A DNA stretch of 64,000 nt from assembly GCA_965153355.1 (NCBI GenBank), contig OZ231126.1, positions 104,470,001-104,534,000 of the forward strand. Direction: 5' to 3'. Positions 46,343-57,433 of this stretch are shown in pieces (position 1 is the first letter of the stretch; each line of letters opens with the position of its first letter). The translations under genes were made by a program, and so were the position numbers. This DNA is from Flaccisagitta enflata (lineage: Eukaryota; Chaetognatha; Sagittoidea; Aphragmophora). A model generated the notes under the pieces. It had not been told where the DNA came from. It searched no databases and saw only the letters and a list, made by a program, of their open reading frames with translations.

Positions 46343-46984
46343 ATGATGATGATGGAGGTGGAGGTGGAGGAAGCCAAGGAAGAGAACGACCCATACGAGG
46401 ACTCGAGTGACCTGGACATCCCCTTCCATCAAAATTTGGAAGAATGGATTGCCAAAATAAGAAACGAGATGAAGGAGGACATCGATGAACGAAACAGAAA
46501 AAAGCTACTCAGGCGGTGGGACACGGCCGTCTTTACGCTTTACTGCCAATCTCGAGGAAAAGAACCGATCTTCTGCCGTGTCGATCTTCCGCGCTTGCCC
46601 TACTTGGACAACCGACCTGTAGATCGAGTCATCAGTCCATTGTTGATTCCGACTCCTAGGAGTATCAAGGAGGACATGTCCTTCTTACGGGAGAAGGCGA
46701 CTCAAGTCACAGAGAAGGATTTCAGATCGAGGGTGGCAAGAAAAGAAGCTTTGCGAGCCGACATCAGCCTGAAAATGAAGGAGCTGCATGCAATCTTTGA
46801 AAAAGAAGCAGAAGAGAAAAAAAAGATGCAACTACTACAAGACAGGGCAGCTTTTACACTTTACTGCCGGTCTCGTGGAAAAGAACCGCGCTTCTGCCGT
46901 GTCAATCTTTCACGCTTAAGTCCATCAGAGAGACCAACACGCATCAGAAAAACCAACAGGCTTCTTAAAAACTTCATTCTTTAA
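46343..46984 (+). CDS. Duplicated-motif protein, unknown
   Basis: First ATG of a run at 46343, about 213 aa. Two copies of a motif are seen: FTLYCQSRGKEPIFCRV near residue 68 and FTLYCRSRGKEPRFCRV near 172, each followed by (D/N)L.RL. The stretch between is helical and Lys/Glu-rich (KMKELHAIFEKEAEEKKKM). The paired Cys suggests an internal duplication of a small module. No family recognised. Confidence 0.6.
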   Translation: MMMMEVEVEEAKEENDPYEDSSDLDIPFHQNLEEWIAKIRNEMKEDIDERNRKKLLRRWDTAVFTLYCQSRGKEPIFCRVDLPRLPYLDNRPVDRVISPLLIPTPRSIKEDMSFLREKATQVTEKDFRSRVARKEALRADISLKMKELHAIFEKEAEEKKKMQLLQDRAAFTLYCRSRGKEPRFCRVNLSRLSPSERPTRIRKTNRLLKNFIL

Positions 46985-47148
46985 AAAAAACGCTCTTATA
47001 TAATGACAAAAAAACAGACATATGTACAGTTTCGTGTGTGGAAAACTTTCTTTACGCTGGGAGAAGGACAACGTGCCTGTTTCAAATAAAATCCGTCCAT
47101 CGGTCTCTCTGTCTCGCACTCTGTCTCTCTGTCTCTCTGACTCTCTCT

Positions 47149-47213
<65 letters not shown>

Positions 47214-47571
47214 TCCTTTCTCTTATTCCATTATTGAGAAAGAGAAGAGGAAAAAAATGTCAACGGAGGAAACTTTCGCTGTATTCTTTAAAGATGAATG
47301 AAGAAAGAAAAAAGCTTTAAATGAAGATAAAGGAAAATTTTACAATGACCGTCATCATCCATATAAAACCGGTCACATCACAATTAAATTCATAATCTCA
47401 AACTCGTCCGACTGAAACTGTGTTTGGAAAAGATTTTATTTCATCTTTTTTTTCAATGTTTCTTTTTTTCTTCCTTTATTCATCCTCTTTTCATAAAAAG
47501 TCGTGCGCATCTCATAAAAACGAATATTTGTTTCACATTCTTTAATATATATGTTATTTTCAAACTTACGG
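46985..47571. other. Intergenic, (CT)n microsatellite
   Basis: (CT)n at about 47155-47210 preceded by TCTG units, then AT-rich sequence with no supported exon. Confidence 0.55.
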
Positions 47572-47727
47572 GGCCCAGAATCAAAAGCCGTAGAAAATTT
47601 GAAGACACAGACAAATCCGTTTCATAAACCCGAGAGAATTTCATGAACGACCTAAAATGAAGAACAGAAAGTAAATATTGAAATTACCATTAATGACGGC
47701 TGTCACCGACAGAAAAAAAGTCTTTTT

Positions 47728-47812
47728 TCAGTCGCGTGCTACGCGATTCTACACCACGCTTTGTCAATCCGTCCGTCGATCCATCCATCGGTCCGTCAAT
47801 CCGATCGTAACT
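47728..47812 (+). repeat. Family R fragment
   Basis: CAGTCGCGTGCTACGCGATT, CTACACCACGCTTTGTC, then GTCC/GATC tetranucleotides. Confidence 0.75.
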
Positions 47813-48249
47813 CTTTAATGTATCTTTTTTGCCAGTATCCCGTAGTTCTTTATCAATTTTAGCAATAAACTGATGCAGTGTTACCTGATAAAAGCCACCT
47901 GCTGGTAGTCTTTCCAAGCTGACGCCTCCGACAGTAGGTTCCTTAGTTCATCAATTGAATGATCAAATATTCTTGGAATATTATTTGTCATCATTTCTTG
48001 TAGATCAAAAGGCTTTCCTGCCCGCCCCGTTTGTATTTCTTCTTCTTCTTCTTCTTCTTCTCCTTCTTCTTCTTCTTCTTCTTCTTCTTCTTCTTCTTCT
48101 TCTTCTTCTCCTTCTTCTCCTTCTTTATCTTCCTCCTTTTCATTTTCCTTCGAATTATTGCTCTTTTGTTTTGACTTTTTTTTTCTATTCGCCCACAATG
48201 CGCGTTGAACAAAATAGCAAGCTTCTGATTTTTTCTTGAGAACCCTATT

Positions 48250-49844
48250 GGCGGGAGACAACACCCCTTGCGACCTCTTCTCGTCACAGGGTAGGAACTA
48301 CTAAACAAAAGATGTTATTGTGAGCCCAGAGGTATAGTAGGGTGGTTAGGTTTTAGTAGGCCCCTAAGATGAAATGCTCAGGGATAGATCAAAATGATTT
48401 TTGGACTGAGATGAATGGATAAGGGTGTCAAAACCTCAAATTTGGGTAGGATGAATTATAAAAGCAAATTAGTCAAAAATAGGTGGAGTTTGCTTGTGGA
48501 CAATATTGTGAGAAAACAAACTCTTGGATTTTGATTTTTTTAGCCTAAATCCCTTCAGAGACACCCAATGAGCAGTACCCAAGTACAGGACACCCCAGGA
48601 AAATTCATTTTTTCAACGTATTGAAATTAGATTTTTGGTTGTTGAGCCCTAAATAGGTCATAATCGAGGATGTGGTGGTAGGTGTGGGTGGTAAACTGGT
48701 TCCTTTGGAGGCATTTCAGCCCCTAATCTTTTTTTTTTATCAAAGTACAATAGTCAAGGAGGGTATATACCAAAAATCAGCCAGGTGCTTGCATTTTTAC
48801 AGTCGTGATGCGACTTTGAAAATCCTAGAAAATCCCTTTATATTTTAGACTCGGGTTATTGTCTCCCCCCTTATAAGAGTATCTTGTTAGTGTCAGATTT
48901 GTAATTTTCAGCTTGTTTGTCAATTTTTTTTGTTAGATTGGCATATAAACATGTAAACAAGATGAAAATACCCTAAAATCCTCCAAAAATACCTGAAATT
49001 TGAGAAAAATCCACTATAAAAACCCTCATTTTTGCTTAAAATGGACTATCGCCAAATGTGGTCAAAATGAGTGTTTTTCAAGCTATTTCTGACTTGTGTA
49101 GGCTATGATATACCTACCAAATGGCCCTGATTTGGTTTTTCACTTTTCCAAAGTCTCATTTTTTCAGTTTTTTATTGTTCCAGAATAGTTTTTGAAAAAA
49201 TGTGAGGTGCCCCCCTCTAATAAGGCGGGAGACAACACCCCTTGCGACCTCTTCTCGTCACAGGGTAGGAACTACTAAACAAAAGATGTTATTGTGAGCC
49301 CAGAGGTATAGTAGGGTGGTTAGGTTTTAGTAGGCCCCTAAGATGAAATGCTTAGGGATAGATCAAAATGATTTTTGGACTGAGATGGATGGATAAGGGT
49401 GTCAAAACCTCAAATTTGGGTAGGATGAATTATAAAAGCAAATTAGTCAAAAATAGGTGGAGTTTGCTTGTGGACAATATTGTGAGAAAACAAACTCTTG
49501 GATTTTGATTTTTTTAGCCTAAATCCCTTCAGAGACACCCAATGAGCAGTACCCAAGTACAGGACACCCCAGGAAAATTCATTTTTTCAACGTATTGAAA
49601 TTAGATTTTTGGTTGTTGAGCCCTAAATAGGTCATAATCGAGGATGTGGTGGTAGGTGTGGGTGGTAAACTGGTTCCTTTGGAGGCATTTCAGCCCCTAA
49701 TCTTTTTTTTTTATCAAAGTACAATAGTCAAGGAGGGTATATACCAAAAATCAGCCAGGTGCTTGCATTTTTACAGTCGTGATGCGACTTTGAAAATCCT
49801 AGAAAATCCCTTTATATTTTAGACTCGGGTTATTGTCTCCCCCC
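48250..49844. mobile_element. A-B-A transposon insertion, 1595 bp, TATT duplication
   Basis: Two direct copies of a 621-bp unit (48250-48870 and 49224-49844, nearly identical) flank a 353-bp segment. Each unit starts GGCGGGAGACAACA and ends TATTGTCTCCCCCC, an imperfect terminal inverted repeat. TATT lies on both sides (48246-48249, 49845-49848). It has no coding capacity. It may be a tandem dimer of a MITE or a composite of a MITE and a larger element. The insertion breaks the gene at 47572-49977. Confidence 0.8.
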
Positions 49845-50043
49845 TATTTGGAATAATCTGAACTACTTTTTCATATCCCAAGTAAGCACGTAGAAATTTG
49901 CGGTCATTTCTTGTAAGTGAGAAACGTAATGTTTTCGCTTCGTTAATGAGCTCCTGTTTTTCATGCTCGTCACCCATTGTTTGTAGTTTCATTACATCAC
50001 ATGTTTATCTATGTATGACGAAAGAGGAAAAAAAGCAGAGCAA

Positions 50044-50869
50044 AATGAGTAGCTTTGACATGTTGATTCTTGACTACGCGAATTTTAGCAACAATTCTGT
50101 TGACATAACAATGATCGCAATAAAATTGAGTAAAACTACAAGAGAGATTAAGTATTTAAGGAAAACCGAACCTTGGAAATACGAAAAATATTTAAATCAA
50201 TATCAAAAAGAATTAAATTCTATAAAATCAATTGAATACCCTCCATTACCTTCTAATTGGTTCCAACATTTTACGCACTCTGGAGGTCTCACCATGATCA
50301 ACGGAGAATGTCTGCCTACTCTTGAAAACCTTAAAAATGCTCAAGACGTGTTTTAATGATTCTTACTCTATTGAATTACAGATTGTCAACCCTCCTATCA
50401 TCCCCAGTAAAAACCGAATATGGGAAGAAATGATCATCAACAACATAATACACCAACATTTAATCGCCTGCACCAAATTATCGTTAGAAGAGAAGCCAGA
50501 GAAGGCCGACTTCAAAACTCCATTATAAATCACACCCTCATCTTTGAAAGTCTTTTAAACTCATCAAATCTCTACAACAACATTCGCTCACAACCCTTTA
50601 TGGTTCCGGTTTTTCATCAACCACAACCGGAAACGTTGAACTTTCACCCTAACCACTTTGGACTTTTTTCTCATTCCCTTGCATCATATCATCTCAACAA
50701 CAACATCGTCCAACCTTCTTCATTTGCCCCGCTCTTTGATATCAACCATTCGGCATCGAATATCAGTGTCACATCGATTTCCGCCGCCTCACTTCCTCCA
50801 CCACCTCCAGGAACTAATACCATCCCTTTCCCATCAACGTCGGCGATCAGAACGGAAGTCAACATTTAA
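50044..50869 (+). CDS. Unknown protein, possibly spliced, Pro/His/Asn-rich end
   Basis: ATG at 50044 starts MSSFDMLILDYANFSNNSVD, open to 50356. This helical part (TTREIKYLRKTEPWKYEKYL) looks real. A second frame (50420-50869; HQIIVRREAREGRLQNSII..HNTPTFNRL) with Pro/His/Asn-rich sequence follows. Candidate joints such as donor GTGTTT at 50347 with acceptor TTACAG at 50388 do not fully settle the frame. The gene is divergent from the interrupted gene at 49977, with 66 bp between start codons. Function unknown. Confidence 0.45.
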
Positions 50870-52228
<1,359 letters not shown>

Positions 52229-54091
52229 ATGTCCAATGCAATTCAGCGTGACTCGTTAGTCGCCAGTCAAAGTGACAACAGTAAAACGGCAGCTGATTTG
52301 CTTACATACAAAATTGCCGAGGTCTGCAATATATTGGACGAACCAGATCAGAAAAAGAAAGTGATAGAAGTAGTGAGGAGCGCTCTAGAGAATTTTGGCC
52401 AAGATGAAGACTCAATAAACAATATCCTAAAACAGTTTAGTCCGAACATGTCAATTGCAGAATACCGTTCAACCTTCGTGAATAGTCATCTCATCCAGGC
52501 TTCAGGCCTTGTTGACGCATTAGTTTTCGAGAGTTTTAGAAATGATGCACTCCTCCCAATTAACCAAAATAAAAAATTTCACTGTATGGATATCTCTCCG
52601 AGATACATCGTGTTGATCCTCAAGAAGTGTCTCAGTATGTATGATGACACTGTCCGAGTTAGGTATATGGACAATGTCCGAATTTTTGCCGAGAAAGTAG
52701 ACAGAGCGCTAGTCCTGCCTTTTGACCAAAACCTTTTCAAAACGATCGGACATGACGGCCTGAGGACCATACGGTCGATACAAAGAACCTGTAGTTTTCT
52801 CGCATCTGAAATCCTGGAATCGGAGAAAAAACAAAAATTGATGGCACTCGAGGATTACAGCAGACGACCTGTCTTCAAGTCGTTTAAAATCTCCACAAAA
52901 AACCTGACAAAGGTCTCGAAAACTTTAGAATCATCAACCGAAGCAGTTGACCTTGTCAAGAATTCTGAGTCTTTTGACCTAACATTTAATTGTTTCAAAT
53001 GTATCTCCGCAATCCCAAATCACAAAGCCGCGGGTTCCAAGCATAACCCCATCAGACCGGATTCACCGACAGGCGATCTGGATCTATGCCCCCCCCTTTG
53101 TTTCATTGACACGACCAAATCAGCGTTCAATGTTTATAAGGGGTTACCCATAACTAGTCGCCGTGAAGCCGAGGAGCACCTGGCGTCGGTCCATTCCGTC
53201 ATCAATCCTAGAAGATTGGCCGGAACCCCATCGACTTGCGGGGGTCACACCTGTTTGATATTTTGTGACCTCTGCACTGCTTCATGCGCTAAGATAGTCT
53301 TTTCCGCCACGTGTTGCCTTACGCACAGGTACACTTGCTTTTCAAAACAATCATCTCTCTCTTTTTAGTCGCGTGCTACGCAACTCTACACCCCGCTATG
53401 TCGGTCCGTTGGTCGGTTGGTTGGTCGGTCGGTCGGTCCCCTTTTGACTTTTTCGGCATTTTTGAGCTTTTTTGAGCATACGACTCCTGGCCAGATGCTC
53501 TAGTGACCTTCTCCAGCATTGCTCCTGCCCACCCGCACGCGACTAGGATAGCCGTGTATCCGGCCTTGTTTTGTGACTAAATAGCAATCGCTCGGGATGT
53601 AAAATGGTCACTGCATCGATTAATTGCTTGCTGGGTCGGTCGGTTGGTAGGTCGGTTAATCGGTCGGTTGGTTAGTTGGTAAGTCGGTCGGTCGGTCGGT
53701 TAATTACTCATTGCTTTGGTCGGTCGCTCGGTCGCTTGGTTGGTTTACTTTTTGGTTTTTTTGCGTGTTTCAATTTTTTTTTTCTGCGTTATTACCCCTG
53801 CCCACCCGTTGACCAAGTCTGACTCCGTTTTGCACCCTCTTTTTTTCTTCTGCCCTTCTTTATAGGATTGATCATGTGCGTATTTTCCACGCCGATCAGA
53901 AAATTCATTTCAATCTTCTCCGTGCATTCAAACGTGAATTCACAGAGGACACAGCGCTTCTGAGAATTGCAGAAGAGCATCTGGAAACTCAGTGTGTCTT
54001 CTGTTATGACACGGTCTTCGGAAATTCACGATTTTCACTGCCGCAGCCAATTTTTCACTCAATAGAAAATTCGATCAAACACTTCCACTGA
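52229..54091 (+). CDS. Two-exon 441-aa Cys-rich protein, unknown
   Basis: Exons 52229-53328 and 53866-54091 join in frame across a 537-bp intron (GTACAC..TTATAG). Starts MSNAIQRDSLVASQSDN. The first 240 residues are globular and helical (LLTYKIAEVCNILDEPDQ, FASELSK-free; RSIQRTCSFLASEILESE). The C-terminal half has CFKC near 255, HTCLIFCDLC near 341 and CVFC near 409 with intervening His, suggesting one or more zinc sites. Large-virus packaging accessory proteins have comparable Cys patterns, but I could not match a family. The intron contains a full family R copy. Confidence 0.68.
53366..53578 (+). repeat. Family R, most complete copy
   Basis: Begins TAGTCGCGTGCTACGCAACT, CTACACCCCGCTATGTC, then GGTCGGTTGGTCGGTC-type tetranucleotides, then CTAGTGACCTTCTCCAGCAT, TGCTCCTGCCCACCC, and ends GTGTATCCGGCCTTGTTTTG. 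No coding potential. It lies wholly within an intron, followed by further GGTC tetranucleotide sequence to 53740. Confidence 0.8.
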
Positions 54092-54615
54092 AGGGTCCAG
54101 AGTATGTGGATATGCACACTCACTAAGAATTTGCATGGAAATCTCGTAGGGATGACTTAAACAGTATGAAATGTATCAATAAACTACAAAAAATCAGACA
54201 TTTTCTGGAGAAAATTCTCTTTTATCACTAGATAAGACCTCACGGAAAGCTCTTAATTTGCATAGAAAATGACAAATTCAAAAAACTAAAAACATGGCCC
54301 TCGTCCAAAGACCCGTAGAAAGGAAGCCATGTTCTTGGAAATGCAAAAAAGTTCGTCTTGAAGCAGATTAAGAGTTTTCCGTGGGACCCTCTTTAGAATT
54401 TTATCACTCAGTTTTCAGTAAAACCATTTCCTAATCCATTACTTTTCACTACTTTTATTGTTGATCTAAGATATTTTTCCCGCGAACGAGGGTGGAAAAA
54501 GTGTATTGATGTAGTTTTTGTTCCAAATCAGCACAGGGAAGCAATATTGTAAATAGAAACTCCACAAGTAGTATGTTAAATACACTGGCAAGAAAATCGC
54601 GTATTCAAAAGAAGC
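54092..54615. other. Intergenic AT-rich stretch
   Basis: No exon, repeat or structure that I can support between the 441-aa gene and the next start. Confidence 0.5.
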
Positions 54616-56691
54616 ATGTCTTATACTCTTTTCGAGAGTAAACAGGACCGCGACCGGCATCACAACACATGCATAATTAGATTTTCTCTTTTATGCATGT
54701 GGTATGGTGAACCACTGAGGACAATGCGCGCGTTCAGAAGCAGTCACTCAGACCAGTCGATCAAAGATGCAGAGATGTCGCACGCGATTCGTGCAGTAAA
54801 GAAGATACTCGACTCCATCTCTGACACAAACGCGTCAACGAGTGATCAACCCACTATTGTAACGGGCAAGGCCCACGTCATTGGTTTCTGTTCATCAATA
54901 ATTCTTGATGCAACTAAAGAAGATTTCTTTCAAGAGTCGCAGTCATCGTCATCAACAACGACTGACTCCTCTGATGAAAGTCACAGTGATCAGGCAGCAT
55001 CGGTAAGAAAAAAGAAGACAGAGGAGAAGAGAAGAAGAAGAAGAAAAGAACAAGAGACAAGACACAAGAAAAGGAAACAGAAGAAAAGAAAAAGAAAAAA
55101 AGAAGGCAGAGAGATAGAGGAAACTGACGAGGAGGACAAACATACAGATGGAAGCGGAAGCGGAAGCGGAAGCGGAAGCGGAAGCGATGATGAAGACGAA
55201 GGTCGAATAACAGAGAAAATCAAATCGATTAACATCAAAAGTAATCATCGCCACAAAATCATTTTCCCGACTTCGGAAGCCAATGGAGATGACGAAGGAG
55301 AGGACGATTCCAATAAATTTCCACGAGCTGACCAGCCTTGCACATCGCAAGACGCTTTTCCATCATCAGGTGATGTCGTTGGAGTGAAAAGAAAGTTGGA
55401 TGCAAAAACCGACGAGAGCAAAGATTCAAAGGAAAATGAAGAGAATCAGTTTCGTTTCCCTTTCATGATGAAAACACCAAAGCAAAAAAAGGATGAAAAA
55501 AGGCAAGCGGTGAAAGAAGCCAGATATTTTCTCGACAACGAGTCCAGAGAGGAATATTACCGACCAAATTATTGCAAGGATAAACGCAATAAACGCGAAA
55601 TCTCCTCCTCTTCCCACTGCACTCCGTCTGATGGAGAAGAGACCAGTGGTGGACATAAGAACGATTCGATTTCATCCGCTTTTGATTCTTCTTCTTCTTC
55701 TTCCCACGAAAACAAAGAAGAAGCCATGAAAACAATGCGCGCAGAAGAAGAAGAAATGAGTAATCCAGAAAAAGATGATGAGAATCAAAATGAAGAGGCA
55801 AATGATAAAGTGGACCAAAGGGGGAATGGAAATGAAATGGCCCAGGAAGAAAATGAGGAAGAGAGACAAAGAGAAGAAGACAAGAATGACGAAAGAGAAG
55901 AAGAAGAGAAAGAAGAAATACAAGGAGAACAACAACAAAAAGAAAGAGAAGAAGACAGACCGAACAGGGAGAAGAAAAAAAAAAAAAAGAAAGATAAGAA
56001 AAGGAAGAAAGAGAGAGAACAGGAGGAAGAAAAAGAAATAATAAGACAGAAAGAAAGAGAAGAAAAAGAAAAAGAAGAAGAAGAAGAAGGAGAGGAGAAA
56101 AACAGGCAAAGAGAAGAAGAAAAAGAAAAAAAGAGACAAAGAGAAGTGGAGGAAGAGGAAGAAGCAAAGAGACAAGAAACTATGAGAAAAGAAGGAAAAG
56201 GAAAAGGAAAAGGAAATGGAAAAGGAAAGACAGGAAAAGAAGAAAGAAAAGAGGAAGAAAGAAAACAAGAAAGAGAAAGACAACAAGAAGAAGAAGATCT
56301 AGAAGAGCGAAAACAGAAAGAGAAGGAAAATGAACAAACACAAACCGTCACAGAAAAGAAAGAAAAGAAAAGAAAGAAAGAAAGCAGCGACTGTATCGTC
56401 ATCTCCAGTGGACCAGATGACCGATACAACAAGAAAGTATCACCACCAACCGTGGAATCACCAAGGAATTTGTCAGTTTCATTTCAAAAATTGAAACGGG
56501 ACAAAAAAATCAGGTTGACCCCCGAACCAGTTGTTTCAACCGGAGCAAAAGAACACAAAAAGAAGAAGAAAAAGAAGAAAAAAGAAAAAAATGATGACGT
56601 AGAAGCAGGACCATCCTCTTCCCGTATCCCCTCGGAAAACAACAAATGGGCGACTAAGCGCAGAATCGTGTCATCTTCTGACACAGAATGA
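54616..56691 (+). CDS. 691-aa Lys/Glu-rich charged protein, unknown
   Basis: ATG at 54616 (MSYTLFESKQDRDRHH..); Met at 54724 is an alternative. A short globular N-terminus (SHAIRAVKKILDSIS, GKAHVIGFCSSIILDATKED) is followed by Ser/Glu/Lys-rich disorder, GSGSGSGS, long KKKRKK and EEEEK coiled-coil-like runs from about 380 to 590, and a conserved-looking end (SSDCIVISSGPDDR, WATKRRIVSSSDTE). The CIVISSG motif resembles a SUMO-interaction motif (inference). Composition suggests a nuclear scaffold or DNA-associated protein. No family recognised. Confidence 0.6.
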   Translation: MSYTLFESKQDRDRHHNTCIIRFSLLCMWYGEPLRTMRAFRSSHSDQSIKDAEMSHAIRAVKKILDSISDTNASTSDQPTIVTGKAHVIGFCSSIILDATKEDFFQESQSSSSTTTDSSDESHSDQAASVRKKKTEEKRRRRRKEQETRHKKRKQKKRKRKKEGREIEETDEEDKHTDGSGSGSGSGSGSDDEDEGRITEKIKSINIKSNHRHKIIFPTSEANGDDEGEDDSNKFPRADQPCTSQDAFPSSGDVVGVKRKLDAKTDESKDSKENEENQFRFPFMMKTPKQKKDEKRQAVKEARYFLDNESREEYYRPNYCKDKRNKREISSSSHCTPSDGEETSGGHKNDSISSAFDSSSSSSHENKEEAMKTMRAEEEEMSNPEKDDENQNEEANDKVDQRGNGNEMAQEENEEERQREEDKNDEREEEEKEEIQGEQQQKEREEDRPNREKKKKKKKDKKRKKEREQEEEKEIIRQKEREEKEKEEEEEGEEKNRQREEEKEKKRQREVEEEEEAKRQETMRKEGKGKGKGNGKGKTGKEERKEEERKQERERQQEEEDLEERKQKEKENEQTQTVTEKKEKKRKKESSDCIVISSGPDDRYNKKVSPPTVESPRNLSVSFQKLKRDKKIRLTPEPVVSTGAKEHKKKKKKKKKEKNDDVEAGPSSSRIPSENNKWATKRRIVSSSDTE

Positions 56692-57281
56692 CAATAAATG
56701 AAAGGAACACCGATCGTTTCATAAACTACACTACTAAACGGTCTTGTTGATACTCCCTCATCCCTCCCTTACCCACCTCCCAAATTTGGAAAACGACACT
56801 CAAAACTTTCATACTCAAATGTTCGCGTATCTACTCAATTCTGTTACAGTCGATCGGTCGGTTAATTAGTCGATTTCTTGTTAGTTCCTTTATTTTTTCT
56901 TTACTTTTTGCTTAATTTTCTTTTGACATTTTTTACTCCTACTTAAAACGCAGTACTATGAAGTTCAGTAACTGAGAAATACTAGAAATAAAGAAAAAAA
57001 GAAACACTGAAACAATGGATTCCGATGATGACAACAGCGAGCATGGTGGGCCCAACGACCATCATTTTTTCATAGACAATGACATCCACGCAATCACAAC
57101 TACACAATTAGGCATTTATCAAGAAACTCTTGATGATTTATTCACTGGTGAGACATACTTAGTTACACACATATGTTTACCGCACCCTGCCTTTACGACC
57201 TTGTTTGTAATTCAACACACAGCTTTATAGAGATTTTGTCCAACGGTTGATCCATTGATGACCAAAGCGTTTGAATGCTCT

Positions 57282-57339
57282 CTGTGTGTGTGTGTGTGTG
57301 TGTGCGTGTGCGTGTGCGTGTGTGTCTGTGTCTGTGTCT

Positions 57340-57390
<51 letters not shown>

Positions 57391-57391
57391 T

Positions 57392-57432
<41 letters not shown>
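57282..57432. repeat. (GT)n intron microsatellite with GTCTGT interruptions
   Basis: In the first intron of PolB-2. Confidence 0.93.

Positions 57433-57433
<1 letters not shown>

Larger units (their letters stand above)
47572..49977 (-). pseudogene. Unknown gene with Glu-rich region, interrupted by a transposon
   Basis: The minus-strand ATG at 49977 starts MGDEHEKQELINEAKTLRFS, continuing to VVQIIPN at 49845. After the inserted element the frame resumes at 48245 (VLKKKSEACYFVQRALWAN), passes a Glu run from (CTT)n, and reaches SEASAWKDYQQVAFI with donor GTAACA near 47888. A further exon (SFMKFSRVYETDLSV..LLILGP) probably spans about 47650-47572, with donor GTAAGT. The rest was not traced. The frame fits exactly if the insertion and one TATT are ignored. 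A family R piece lies in the intron. Function unknown. Confidence 0.55.

Noticed and set aside
48250-49844. Reading the A-B-A structure as an LTR retrotransposon
   Set aside because: The repeated unit starts GGCGGG and ends CCCCCC rather than TG..CA, has inverted ends, and the spacer lacks any reverse transcriptase, primer site or gag-like frame.
52229-54091. Assignment of the Cys-rich protein to a herpesvirus packaging protein
   Set aside because: Only the general CxxC pattern fits; no diagnostic segment could be matched without a search.
55463-56432. Minus-strand frames opposite the Lys/Glu-rich gene
   Set aside because: Hydrophobic, low-complexity antisense of a purine-rich coding region. 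No start context or independent support.
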